Assembly: GCA_030123585.1 (NCBI GenBank)
Contig: CP126120.1
Span: forward strand, 2,357,001 to 2,421,000
Reading direction: 5' to 3'
Length of the DNA stretch: 64,000 nucleotides
Source: Rhodanobacteraceae bacterium
GTDB lineage: Bacteria; Pseudomonadota; Gammaproteobacteria; Xanthomonadales; Rhodanobacteraceae
Every line of letters begins with the position of its first letter. Within the stretch, counting starts at the first letter, position 1. Below are positions 19,058-29,718 of the stretch, piece by piece. Under the pieces are notes generated by a model. It ran no database searches. It had not been told where the DNA came from and saw only the letters and a program-made list of their open reading frames with translations. The position numbers and the translations under genes were made by a program.

Positions 19058-19729
19058 ATGTTGTCGTCGCGGCCGGAGTTCACCGAGGTTTCGCCGCACG
19101 CCGCTGCCGCGCGCCTCGATGCCCGGTCGATCCACTTGTGGCGCATTCCCTACGCAATGTCGGCGGGGCGCGCGCCACTCCTGGCATTGCTGTCCGCCTA
19201 CCTCGGCGTTCCGCCGTCCGGCATCGTGCTGGATCAGGAGCAGCGCGGCAAGCCGCGGCTTGCGCCATCCGTCGCCAGTCGCATCGGCGACCGGCGCCTC
19301 GAATTCAACTGGTCGCACAGCGGGGACCATGCGCTCGTGGCGTTGGCCCTCGACTGCGCGCTGGGCGTCGACATCGAACGCGTGGGCAAGAACCTGCGGG
19401 CGCTCGAAATCGCGCAGCGCTTTTTCGATCCCGCGGAGGCGGACACGTTGGCGCGGCTCGATCCGTCCGCGCGCGACGAATCGTTCATCGCCCTGTGGTG
19501 CGCCAAGGAAGCGGTGCTGAAGGCCGCGGGTGAGGGCTTGTCCTTCGGCCTGTCGCGGCTGTCGTTCCGGAAGGAGCCGCGAGGATGGACGCTCGATCGC
19601 ACCGATCCGGCACTGGGCGCCATCGACGCCTGGCGTCTCGAAGGTTTCGATCCGTTGCCGGGTTACCGCGGCGCGTTGGCATGGCAGGGCGATGCGCGCC
19701 GCATCGTGGCGCTGCGTCCACCGGCGTGA
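19058..19729 (+). CDS. 4'-phosphopantetheinyl transferase, Sfp type
   Basis: Encodes 223 residues (an in-frame TTG is directly before the ATG). The family signatures are present: FNWSHSGDHALVALA, GVDIERVG (metal-binding Asp and Glu) and WCAKEAVLKAAGEGL (the WxxKEAxxK motif). It moves the phosphopantetheine arm of CoA onto a carrier-protein serine, giving holo-ACP or a holo-carrier domain. No carrier protein, polyketide or nonribosomal peptide gene is in this window, so the partner is unknown; the fatty-acid ACP is a likely one. It sits directly after acs, the enzyme that makes acetyl-CoA. Confidence 0.88.
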   Translation: MLSSRPEFTEVSPHAAAARLDARSIHLWRIPYAMSAGRAPLLALLSAYLGVPPSGIVLDQEQRGKPRLAPSVASRIGDRRLEFNWSHSGDHALVALALDCALGVDIERVGKNLRALEIAQRFFDPAEADTLARLDPSARDESFIALWCAKEAVLKAAGEGLSFGLSRLSFRKEPRGWTLDRTDPALGAIDAWRLEGFDPLPGYRGALAWQGDARRIVALRPPA

Positions 19730-19911
19730 GCGGCGCAAACTGAACCGTGGGCCACGGCGCATGAACTCGACCGGCATGCCGTGGTCACAGGAATACGGGA
19801 AGTCTCCCCGTAACATCCGCCCGTGCAGCGACGTGGTGGATTGCACTCTCCGGCGCGGAGGCCACTCCGCGCCGTTTTTTGTGCACGGGTTTGTGCGATG
19901 ATCCTCGCGGC
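19730..19911 (+). other. Structured spacer before pdxJ, possible small RNA
   Basis: The 182 bases between the transferase and pdxJ hold a small stem TACGGG/CCCGTA (about 19794-19811) and then a perfect terminator at 19851-19880. No protein frame is convincing. It could be the 3' untranslated end of the acs-transferase mRNA or a separate small RNA; no clear promoter could be read. Confidence 0.35.
19851..19880 (+). terminator. Strong rho-independent terminator
   Basis: Stem CGGCGCGGAG/CTCCGCGCCG (19851-19860 and 19865-19874), loop GCCA, followed by six Ts. It lies 122 bases after the transferase stop and 32 bases before pdxJ, so pdxJ needs its own promoter or read-through. Confidence 0.92.
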
Positions 19912-20658
19912 ATGACCCTGCTCAGCGTCAATCTCAACAAGATCGCCGTGCTGCGCAACGCGCGCGGCGGCCACGAACCCAATCTCGCCACCGCGGCCGA
20001 GACCTGCATCGCCGCGGGCTGCGGCGGCATCACCGTGCATCCACGGCCGGACCGGCGCCACGTCACCGCCGAAGACGTGGCGATGCTGGCGGAGCTGGTC
20101 CGCGGCCGGGTGGAATTCAACATCGAGGGCAACCCCTTCGCACCGGCCCGCCCCGGTTATCCGGGTTTCGTCGAACTGGTGCGCCAGGCCCGACCCGCGC
20201 AGGCGACGCTGGTGCCCGACGCCGATGGTCAGGTCACGTCCGACCACGGGTTCGACCTCGCACGCGACCTGCCCAAGCTCGCGCCGCTGGTCGCCACGCT
20301 CAACGAGACCGGCTGCCGCGTTTCGCTGTTCGCGGACGCCGGGACCCTCGATGGTTTCGATGCCGCGCGCGCGGTCGGAGTGGCGCGGGTCGAGCTGTAT
20401 ACCGGGCCGTACGCGCACGCTTTCGCGGCCCACGACCACGCCGCCGAACTCGCGCGCTGCGTCGCCACCGCACAGCGCGCGCGCGCGGCCGGGCTCGCGG
20501 TGAACGCGGGACACGATCTCGACCAGCGGAATCTCGGCACGTTCAAACGCGCAATCCCCGAGTTGGCCGAAGTGTCGATCGGACACGCGCTGATCAGCGA
20601 AGCGCTGTACGAAGGCCTCGATCGGACCGTGCGCAACTACCTCGCGATCCTCGCCTGA
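19912..20658 (+). CDS. pdxJ: Pyridoxine 5'-phosphate synthase
   Basis: Encodes 248 residues. It condenses 3-amino-2-oxopropyl phosphate with deoxyxylulose 5-phosphate to pyridoxine 5'-phosphate, the last ring-forming step of the DXP-dependent vitamin B6 route. Family motifs are [49 protein letters not shown] and [11 protein letters not shown]. The N-terminal [14 protein letters not shown] differs from the more common NIDHVATLRQARG form and looks like the variant subgroup of PdxJ. No good ribosome site precedes the ATG. It is convergent with the exbD genes and separated from them by a bidirectional terminator. Confidence 0.94.
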   Translation: MTLLSVNLNKIAVLRNARGGHEPNLATAAETCIAAGCGGITVHPRPDRRHVTAEDVAMLAELVRGRVEFNIEGNPFAPARPGYPGFVELVRQARPAQATLVPDADGQVTSDHGFDLARDLPKLAPLVATLNETGCRVSLFADAGTLDGFDAARAVGVARVELYTGPYAHAFAAHDHAAELARCVATAQRARAAGLAVNAGHDLDQRNLGTFKRAIPELAEVSIGHALISEALYEGLDRTVRNYLAILA

Positions 20659-20668
20659 TCCGCACAAG

Positions 20669-20695
20669 AAAATGCCGCGCGATGCGCGGCATTTT
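20669..20695. terminator. Bidirectional terminator between pdxJ and exbD
   Basis: AAAATGCCGCGC and GCGCGGCATTTT (20669-20680 and 20684-20695) form a 12-bp perfect stem with a 3-base loop, with A and T runs built into the stem ends, so it can serve both convergent units. Confidence 0.9.
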
Positions 20696-20718
20696 GCTTC
20701 AAGCTATCACGGCTGACG

Positions 20719-21159
20719 TCAAGGTCCGGTACCGGGCCTGGCCTTGCCTTGGGTGATGAATCCCAAATGCACCATGCCGGCGGATTTGGCTTCCTGCATG
20801 ACCTTCCAGATCACCTTGTACGGCGTGGTCTTGTCCGCGCGGATGTTCAATTCCGGCTGCGGGTTGCTGGCCGCGGCCGCGCGCAGCCTCGCCGTGAGCA
20901 CCGCATCGCTGACCGGGCTGTCGTTCCAGTACAGGGTACCGTCGGGTTCGACCGCCAAATCAATCGGTGGCACCTGGATCGTGGCCGGCTTGGTATTGGG
21001 ATCGGCGCGCGGCAGATCGACCTTGACCTTGTGCGACATCAGGGGCGCCGTGATCATGAAGATGATCAGCAGCACCAGCATCACGTCGGCCAACGGGGTG
21101 ACGTTGATCTCGGCCTTGGGGATGTCGCTGCCGGTGTTTTCACCCACACTCATTGACAT
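20719..21159 (-). CDS. exbD: ExbD/TolR-family energy-transducing protein (second copy)
   Basis: Encodes 146 residues. One N-terminal membrane helix (about residues 23-40) follows KAEINVTPLADVMLVLLIIFM, where the Asp in LADVMLV is the conserved proton-path residue of ExbD/TolR. The rest is a periplasmic domain (WNDSPVSDAVL, LNIRADKTTPYKVI). With ExbB and TonB it uses the proton gradient to power outer-membrane receptors. It is the last gene of tonB-exbB-exbD-exbD and starts 12 bases after the previous exbD. Two tandem exbD genes are typical of Xanthomonadaceae Ton systems. Confidence 0.93.
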   Translation of the reverse strand: MSMSVGENTGSDIPKAEINVTPLADVMLVLLIIFMITAPLMSHKVKVDLPRADPNTKPATIQVPPIDLAVEPDGTLYWNDSPVSDAVLTARLRAAAASNPQPELNIRADKTTPYKVIWKVMQEAKSAGMVHLGFITQGKARPGTGP

Positions 21160-21171
21160 GGGGTCAATCCC

Positions 21172-21579
<408 letters not shown>

Positions 21580-21591
21580 GACAAGGCCCTC

Positions 21592-22413
21592 TTACTTCTT
21601 GACCGCCGGCGGAGGCACTGCGGCGGCCGGACGGGCGGCCGCAGACGGCGAACCGGACTCGATGCGCGCACCGGTGGCGAAGAAGTCGTGCAGGTCGTGC
21701 GCAAATTCATCGAAGTGCGCGATGGTGACGCGGTTGGCGCGCGAGTAGGCGTTGTACGCAATCACCGCGGGGATCGCCGCGAACAGGCCGATGGCGGTCA
21801 TGATCAGCGCCTGGCCGACCGGGCCCGCGACCGCGGAAATCGACGATTCGCCGCTCGCGCCGAGGTTGATCAGGGCGTAGTAGATGCCCATCACGGTACC
21901 CAACAGACCAACGAACACCGCGGCCGAACCAACCGTCGCCAGCAGCGTGAGGCCGCCTTCGAGGTTGCGGCTCTCGCGATCGACGGCCTGGCGCAGCGCG
22001 CGGTCGACGAACTCGGAACGGTTGAGCGCCTCGACCATGCGGCTGCCTTCGTGGCGCTGGTGGTGCGCCGCGGCCGACGCCGCATCGAGGGCGATCTTGG
22101 AGAACGGTTCGGAACGCGGCTGCTTTTCCATCACCCGCACCGCATCCTGCGCGGACGGGGTATCCCAGAACTTCTGGATGACCTTGTCCATGCGCGAACG
22201 GATCAGCGCATTGCGGATCGCGATCGCGATGATGAAGTACCACGAGGACACCGACATGATCACCAGCACGATCAGCACGATGAAGTCGATCGCGTGCTCG
22301 AGCGGGTGGGTCAGGATTTCGTGGAGAAAATGGCTCGCGCCAACCTGCTGCAGGGCTTGCGCGTTGGCATTGCCGACTGGTGCGGCGGCGGCGGAGGCTG
22401 CTTCTTGGATCAT
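21592..22413 (-). CDS. exbB: ExbB proton-channel protein of the Ton system
   Basis: Encodes 273 residues. A first membrane helix (about residues 42-64, FIVLIVLVIMSVSSWYFIIAI) is followed by a cytoplasmic segment and then two more helices in the MotA/TolQ/ExbB domain: LLATVGSAAVFVGLLGTVMGIY and AVAGPVGQALIMTAIGLFAAIPAVIAYN. The Thr/Gly pattern in these helices lines the proton path. The C-terminal tail is Ala/Pro rich. It forms the pentameric channel with ExbD and energises TonB. The gap of 84 bases to tonB is the longest in the operon and shows no terminator. Confidence 0.95.
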   Translation of the reverse strand: MIQEAASAAAAPVGNANAQALQQVGASHFLHEILTHPLEHAIDFIVLIVLVIMSVSSWYFIIAIAIRNALIRSRMDKVIQKFWDTPSAQDAVRVMEKQPRSEPFSKIALDAASAAAHHQRHEGSRMVEALNRSEFVDRALRQAVDRESRNLEGGLTLLATVGSAAVFVGLLGTVMGIYYALINLGASGESSISAVAGPVGQALIMTAIGLFAAIPAVIAYNAYSRANRVTIAHFDEFAHDLHDFFATGARIESGSPSAAARPAAAVPPPAVKK

Positions 22414-22497
22414 GGCGCTACCCTTCCTTCAAGTTGTAGCAAGTGGAACGTTGATTGACGGACTCTAACGGATTCGAACCCGTTGAGCGTGAAGTTT

Positions 22498-23154
22498 CTA
22501 TTCGATGCCACTGAGACTGAAATTCACCGGAACCAGCACGACACCACCGGTCGGCTTGCCGTGCTGCACGCCCGGGTTGAACTTCCAGTTGCGTGCGGCG
22601 TCTTCCGCGGCGCGGTCGAGTTCGCGGTAACCGCTGGACTTCTGGACCCTGACATCGACCACTTCGCCGGCGGCGTTGATGGTGATGGCCAGGATCACTT
22701 CACCCTGGTGGCCCTGGCGTATCGCCTGGATCGGATATTTCGGCGGATTGCGGTTCTTGTAGCTGATGTCGACCGACGGCGCGACATCCGCGGGCGGCGG
22801 CGGCGGTGCCGGCGGGCGCGGTGGCGCGGCCGGCGTCGACATGATCGACTGTTCCTGCGGCGGCGGCGGTGCCGGCGGCGGCGGCAGTGGCGGCGGATTT
22901 TCCAGCTTGATCACCTTCGGTGGCGGCTGCTTGGGCGGCTCCGGCGGCGGCGGCGGTGGCGGTGGCGGTGGCGGCGGCGGCGGAATGAACTCGACGCGCA
23001 CGATCTTCTGCTGGTTGTTCTTCTTGGCCTGCGGCGGAGCTGCGGGGGCCAGCAACATGATGATGATGCCGGCGTGCAGCGCAATCGCGAATGCGACTGC
23101 AATGGTGCGCCACCAGTTGAACCGTTTGCGGTCTTGAGCCGACGTGCGTGCCAT
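22498..23154 (-). CDS. tonB: TonB energy transducer with long proline tract
   Basis: Encodes 218 residues from the ATG at 23152-23154; an in-frame TTG at 23169 has a slightly better upstream AGGT, so the start is not certain. A basic N-terminus precedes one membrane helix (TIAVAFAIALHAGIIIMLLA). The periplasmic spacer is extremely proline rich and includes 14 prolines in a row followed by EPPKQPPPKV. The C-terminal TonB domain is clear (NPPKYPIQAIRQGHQGEVIL, GYRELDRAAEDAARNWKFNP). It spans the periplasm to contact the TonB boxes of outer-membrane receptors and carries energy from ExbB-ExbD. Confidence 0.95.
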   Translation of the reverse strand: MARTSAQDRKRFNWWRTIAVAFAIALHAGIIIMLLAPAAPPQAKKNNQQKIVRVEFIPPPPPPPPPPPPPPEPPKQPPPKVIKLENPPPLPPPPAPPPPQEQSIMSTPAAPPRPPAPPPPPADVAPSVDISYKNRNPPKYPIQAIRQGHQGEVILAITINAAGEVVDVRVQKSSGYRELDRAAEDAARNWKFNPGVQHGKPTGGVVLVPVNFSLSGIE

Positions 23155-23335
23155 CGTGTATTGAACCAATCGCTGACCTGTTGGGCCCCACTGCAGTCGC
23201 CGTATCGCTTTCGATCCGGTTCAGCAACCAAGGCGGCGGAAAAGTCTCGAACGTTACACCAGCATGAAGGCTTTGCCTAGTGGGCAAGACCCGGTTTTAT
23301 CGCGTGTCTTTCGAACATCCGGCAATCCGGCCGGA

Positions 23336-24691
23336 TTATTTGTGTCCCAGTTGTTTCAGGGTGCGGCGCGCATCGGCTTGCGTCTCCGGATCCTGTTCGG
23401 CCTGCTTGTACGCGGCGATCGCCGCGCTCTTGTCCTTCAGGGCAAGCTCGGCATTGCCGAGCGTCAGGTATGCCGCGCCCATGCGCTTGAACCCGCCCTT
23501 GGCAATCGCCTGCTTGAGCGCATCGCGGGCTTCCTTGTGCCGGCCCAGGTTTTCCAGCATCTGGCCGCGCAGGAAATCCACCTGGCCGTCCTTGGCGTCG
23601 GGCGACGCCTTGCCGTATGCAGCCGCGGCATCCTTGTAGTCGCCCGCGATCGCATACGAATCGCCCAGCAGCTTGTAGCTGTCGAAGCCCGGCTGGACGA
23701 TGCCCTTGTCCATGCCTTCCTTCAGGACCGCGACGGCCTTCGTCGCGTTGGGCTTGGGATCGGAGCTGCTCTGGCCCAGGTTGTCGTACATCTTGGCCAT
23801 GTTCATGTAGCCCGTTTCGTCCTTGATCTGGCCGTTCGCGCGCGCGCGTTCCAGCAGCGCGAGCGCCTTCTGGTCCTGGTGCGCGTTGATGTAGATGGCA
23901 ATGACGTTCTGCAACAGCGTGCTGTTGTTGGGATCCTTGGCCAGCGCCGCTTCGGCGAGCTTGGCGGCATCGTCGTACTTGTCCATCGCGAAGTAGCTGG
24001 CCATCTCGATCTGGTCCCAGCTCGGCTGCGGCTTGTCGCTCAGCGACTTGGCCTTCTGGATAGCGGCCACCGCTTCGGGGTATTTCTGCAGGCGGTAGTA
24101 GGCGTTGCCCTTCAGGGCCTCGATGTCCGCCGACTGCGCGCCGCTCTGCTTGCTCCAGCTGTCGAGGGTGGTCAACGCGTCGTTGTAGTCCTCGTCTGCG
24201 ATGTACATCTGCGCAAGCGTTTCCAGGCCCTGGAAATAGCTGTCGTTGTCGAGCGCGTTCGAATCGATCGCCTGCTTCTGCAGGGCGATCGCACCCTTGG
24301 TGTCACCGCTGCGGTACTTCACCTGGGCGAGGCCCAGCATCGCCAGCGCCCTGGCGTAGGCGTTGCTGCTCGAATCGGCGATCGGCTGCAGATCCTTGAG
24401 CGCGGTCGCGGAATCGCCGCTGTTGGCCGCCTGCAGGCCTTCGTTGAGGGTCTTGCCTTCCTTGGCGCTGACGCCGGCATTGGACGGCTGTTTGCGCGTG
24501 GCGTTCGGGTATTTGGTTGCCTGCTTGGCCTGCTTGTTCTGCTTCGACTGTTGCTCCCCGCATTTGTGTTGCAGCATCTGGAGGTCCGTGCACCCTTGCC
24601 CGCTCATCTGCGCGGAGGCAACGGCTGGCACACACGCCAAGGCAAAGGCAGCACACAGGCCGCAAACCAGCCAGCGGGACTCGAGCTTCAT
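23336..24691 (-). CDS. Exported tetratricopeptide-repeat protein
   Basis: Encodes 451 residues; the ATG at 24689-24691 follows AAGAGGAATC and starts a signal peptide ending in VASAQ. A short Cys-containing, Lys/Gln-rich segment is followed by repeated helical hairpins of the TPR type, for example LAMLGLAQVKYRSGDTKGAI, NAYYRLQKYPEAVAAI and LRGQMLENLGRHKEARDAL. TPR arrays are protein-interaction scaffolds; this one would act in the periplasm. It lies between gyrB and tonB on the same strand. A role with the Ton system is possible from position only. Confidence 0.85.
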   Translation of the reverse strand: MKLESRWLVCGLCAAFALACVPAVASAQMSGQGCTDLQMLQHKCGEQQSKQNKQAKQATKYPNATRKQPSNAGVSAKEGKTLNEGLQAANSGDSATALKDLQPIADSSSNAYARALAMLGLAQVKYRSGDTKGAIALQKQAIDSNALDNDSYFQGLETLAQMYIADEDYNDALTTLDSWSKQSGAQSADIEALKGNAYYRLQKYPEAVAAIQKAKSLSDKPQPSWDQIEMASYFAMDKYDDAAKLAEAALAKDPNNSTLLQNVIAIYINAHQDQKALALLERARANGQIKDETGYMNMAKMYDNLGQSSSDPKPNATKAVAVLKEGMDKGIVQPGFDSYKLLGDSYAIAGDYKDAAAAYGKASPDAKDGQVDFLRGQMLENLGRHKEARDALKQAIAKGGFKRMGAAYLTLGNAELALKDKSAAIAAYKQAEQDPETQADARRTLKQLGHK

Positions 24692-24790
24692 CGGGATTCC
24701 TCTTGCAGGTGACTGCACAGATCACGAACGGGGAAGGTGAGAGTAACGCGGTCCGTGCGCAAAGCTCAAGTACCGGAAAACCCGTTGTTC

Positions 24791-24809
24791 AAAAAAACGG
24801 CGTCCCGTT

Positions 24810-24810
<1 letters not shown>
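24791..24810 (-). terminator. Terminator after gyrB
   Basis: On the minus strand AAACGG-GACG-CCGTTT (plus 24795-24810) is followed by more Ts (plus-strand A-run 24791-24794). The hairpin starts at the gyrB stop codon and would end the dnaA-dnaN-recF-gyrB transcript. Confidence 0.7.
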
Positions 24811-27266
<2,456 letters not shown>

Positions 27267-27296
27267 TTATACCTTGACTGGCCCGATCCACGGGCT

Positions 27297-28367
27297 TCAG
27301 GCCGGCAACACGCCGGCATGTTCCACGTGGAACACCCGGGCTTGGGAGTCGCTGTGCCTGGGCCGAGAGGTGGTGGTCAACCAGGACTGCAGAGATTTGC
27401 CTGTCAACCAGGCCACAACCTTGATCGCGTGGTCTCCGTCGAGCTCGGAATCCAGATCGTCGATGCACAGCAGGGGATATTCGCCGATGCGCGCCTCAAG
27501 CCAACGGACCTGGGCCAGCGCACACACCAGCGCGATGGCCTTGGCCTGTCCACGCGACAAGTGCTCCCGCTGCGAGACGCGCGAGAAATGCAGCATCCAG
27601 TCGGCGCGATGCGGGCCACGCTGGGTATACCCACGTTCGCGGTCGCGGAGTCTCTGGCTCACCAGTTCCGCAGCTAACCCTACGGTTTCGTCCCAGCCGG
27701 GGCGATAGGCAACATGGACGCTGCCGAGCTCGGGAACCAGCCAATTCGATTCTTCCACAAGAAAAGGTTCGAGGCTGGCGAGACACTCGCTCCGCATCCG
27801 GTGGATACGGATGGCCAAGGCCGCCAGATCGTGCTCCCAAGGCTCGAACAGGGCGTCCGCGGCGTGGCTGCGAAGCAGGCTGTTGCGTTGCCGCAGGCCG
27901 CGACGCCACCTTCGCCAGACTTCCAGCGACTCGTGTTCCACGTGGAACACGCTCCAATCCAGAAAGTTGCGCCGTTCCTCGGCAGGGCCCAGGATCAACG
28001 ACAGACTTTCGGGGCCAAAGCACACCACCGGACAAGCCTCGAACAAGGGGGCGAGGGTGTCGAGATCGACACCATCCATCCGGGCCTGCCAGCGATCTTC
28101 CCGTCTTGTCAGCCCCAGCCGGTGCACGCCTCGCCGCTGGGTCTGCAATTCGGCGTAGATCGTGAACTCCGATGTGCCGTCACGGCAGGGCGCCGAACGC
28201 CCACCCGCACGGAACGAGCGGCCATGGGACAGGATATGGGCCGCTTCCAGCAGGGTAGTCTTGCCCGCTCCGTTGGCCCCAACCAGCCAGTTGATGCCGG
28301 GACCGGGCGTGAAGTCGATGCCCTCGAAACAGCGCAGGTTCGAGAGCCGCAGCAATTCGATGTTCAT
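27297..28367 (-). CDS. recF: DNA replication and repair protein RecF
   Basis: Encodes 356 residues. Walker A is LVGANGAGKTT (from about residue 28), the signature region is HLSRGQAKAIALVCALAQ, and Walker B is LLCIDDLDSELD. It loads RecA at gaps with RecO and RecR. The gene contains two exact copies of the ParB-binding parS consensus (27319-27334 and 27934-27949), each read in this frame as Val-Phe-His-Val-Glu-His. Residues near the C-terminus and near residue 140 are thus shaped by the DNA site. It is 43 bases after dnaN and 75 bases before gyrB. Confidence 0.97.
   Translation of the reverse strand: MNIELLRLSNLRCFEGIDFTPGPGINWLVGANGAGKTTLLEAAHILSHGRSFRAGGRSAPCRDGTSEFTIYAELQTQRRGVHRLGLTRREDRWQARMDGVDLDTLAPLFEACPVVCFGPESLSLILGPAEERRNFLDWSVFHVEHESLEVWRRWRRGLRQRNSLLRSHAADALFEPWEHDLAALAIRIHRMRSECLASLEPFLVEESNWLVPELGSVHVAYRPGWDETVGLAAELVSQRLRDRERGYTQRGPHRADWMLHFSRVSQREHLSRGQAKAIALVCALAQVRWLEARIGEYPLLCIDDLDSELDGDHAIKVVAWLTGKSLQSWLTTTSRPRHSDSQARVFHVEHAGVLPA
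27319..27334. promoter_or_regulatory. parS chromosome-partition site 1
   Basis: TGTTCCACGTGGAACA is a perfect match to the bacterial parS consensus TGTTNCACGTGNAACA, a 16-bp palindrome bound by ParB. It lies in the 3' end of recF, about 2.3 kb from the candidate origin, where parS sites are expected. Confidence 0.93.
27934..27949. promoter_or_regulatory. parS chromosome-partition site 2
   Basis: A second exact TGTTCCACGTGGAACA, 615 bases from site 1 and also inside recF. The spacing is a multiple of three, so both sites are read in the same codon phase. The parAB genes themselves are not in the window. Confidence 0.93.
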
Positions 28368-28410
28368 CGCCCCGTCTTCTCGCCAGGTGCGCGGGACGCG
28401 GGCCCGCGGT

Positions 28411-29511
28411 TCAAAGCCGCAACGGCATCACGACGTGCTGGGTTTGCTGGTTGGAAGCACCGCGCAAGAGGCAACTCGACTGGGCGTCGCGCAGTTGCAG
28501 GTGCACGCGTTCGTCATCGAGTGCGCCCAATGCATCCAGCAAATACCCCACGTTGAACCCAATGGCGATGTCGCCCACCTTGGTTTCAGCCTCGATCTCC
28601 TCGAAGGCTTCTTCCTGCTCGGGGTTGTGGGCAATGATGCGCAGGCATTGCGGACTGACTTCCAGGCGAACGCCGCGGTATTTTTCGTTGGAGAGGATCG
28701 CCGCGCGCTGCAGCGCATTGCGCATGACTTCACGCCCGACCTGGACCACCTTGTCCGCGCCAAGGGGAATGACGGCTTCGTAATCGGGAAACTTGCCGTC
28801 GATCAGCTTGGAGGTGAAAACCACGTCGCCGCGGCGCACCCGGATGTGATTGGTGGAAAATTCGACGCTGACCACGTTGTCGCCGGCTTCGAACAAGCCC
28901 AGCAGTTCCGTCACGCCTTTGCGCGGAATGATGAGCTGCCGATTGCCCTTGACCGCGACATCCAGCGCCGTCTCCGACATCGCCATCCGATGACCGTCAG
29001 TCGCCACGCAGCGCAGCTCGGAGCCACGCAGGTCGAGCAGCAGGCCGTTGAGGTAGTAACGGACATCCTGATTGGCCATCGCGAAGGCGGTGCGTTCCAT
29101 CAACCGGCGCAGGGTTCCCTCCGGCAGGGAAACCTTGTCGGTCACCTCGATTTCGTCCGTGGTCGGAAATTCGTCCGCTGGCAGGCAAGCCAAGGTGTAA
29201 CGGCTGCGTCCGGCGTGCATGACGACCCGGTCGCCTTTGACCTGCACGTCGACCTTCACCCCGTCGGGCAACGCCCGCAGCAGGTCAAACCATTTCCTGG
29301 CCGGAACGGTGGTTTCCCCGTCCTCGTCCTGATCCACGGCGCAGCTCGAGCGCATTTCGACCTCGAGATCCGTCCCGGTCAGGGACAGCCGGCCTCCCTT
29401 GACCTGCACCAGAAGGTTGGCGAGCACAGGCAAGGTTTGCCTGCGTTCGACCACGCCCACGACCTGCTGCATGGGTTTGAGCAAGGATTCGCGTTGAATG
29501 CTGAAGCGCAT
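28411..29511 (-). CDS. dnaN: DNA polymerase III sliding clamp (beta subunit)
   Basis: Encodes 366 residues, the same as in E. coli. The ATG at 29509-29511 starts MRFSIQRESLLKPMQQV, the canonical DnaN N-terminus; the longer frame upstream runs through the AT-rich origin region and is rejected. Clamp features include LPVLANLLVQVKGG, LSLTGTDLEVEM, GTLRRLMERTAFAMANQDVRYYLNG and the C-terminal HVVMPLRL that lies close to the partner-binding pocket. The dimeric ring tethers polymerase III to DNA. It follows dnaA at a distance of 207 bases that contains the candidate origin. Confidence 0.97.
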   Translation of the reverse strand: MRFSIQRESLLKPMQQVVGVVERRQTLPVLANLLVQVKGGRLSLTGTDLEVEMRSSCAVDQDEDGETTVPARKWFDLLRALPDGVKVDVQVKGDRVVMHAGRSRYTLACLPADEFPTTDEIEVTDKVSLPEGTLRRLMERTAFAMANQDVRYYLNGLLLDLRGSELRCVATDGHRMAMSETALDVAVKGNRQLIIPRKGVTELLGLFEAGDNVVSVEFSTNHIRVRRGDVVFTSKLIDGKFPDYEAVIPLGADKVVQVGREVMRNALQRAAILSNEKYRGVRLEVSPQCLRIIAHNPEQEEAFEEIEAETKVGDIAIGFNVGYLLDALGALDDERVHLQLRDAQSSCLLRGASNQQTQHVVMPLRL

Positions 29512-29718
29512 TGTTGATCCCCGTATTGGTCTTCTATCTTGGTTGCACTTGTAGATAAGATCGTAGAAGCAGGCTTTGTTGATAACCGGATTTCTGAACA
29601 ATATCTTTTTTAAACAACAACTTACATTGATTTATTTTGTTCCACCGCCTTGGGAACAGCGGTGCATGAGTTGTGGATGTTTTGTCGATCTCGTGCCATC
29701 CCGAAACTGTCCACAAGT
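29512..29718. other. Candidate replication origin (oriC) between dnaA and dnaN
   Basis: This 207-base gap is strongly AT-rich from about 29590 to 29642, a plausible unwinding element, in a chromosome of high G+C. DnaA-box-like nonamers are present: TGTAGATAA (29550-29558) and TGTTGATAA (29578-29586), each one base from the TGTGNATAA consensus, TGTGGATGT (29672-29680), and a weaker CTGTCCACA (29707-29715). dnaA lies on one side and dnaN on the other, a usual place for oriC in related bacteria. Confidence 0.6.

Noticed and set aside
22460-22490. A tRNA T-arm-like stretch (AACGG...GTTCGAATC...CCGTT on the minus strand) between exbB and tonB
   Set aside because: The arm pairs only with a bulge or a 9-base loop, and no D-arm, anticodon arm or acceptor stem could be placed around it, so it is not a tRNA.
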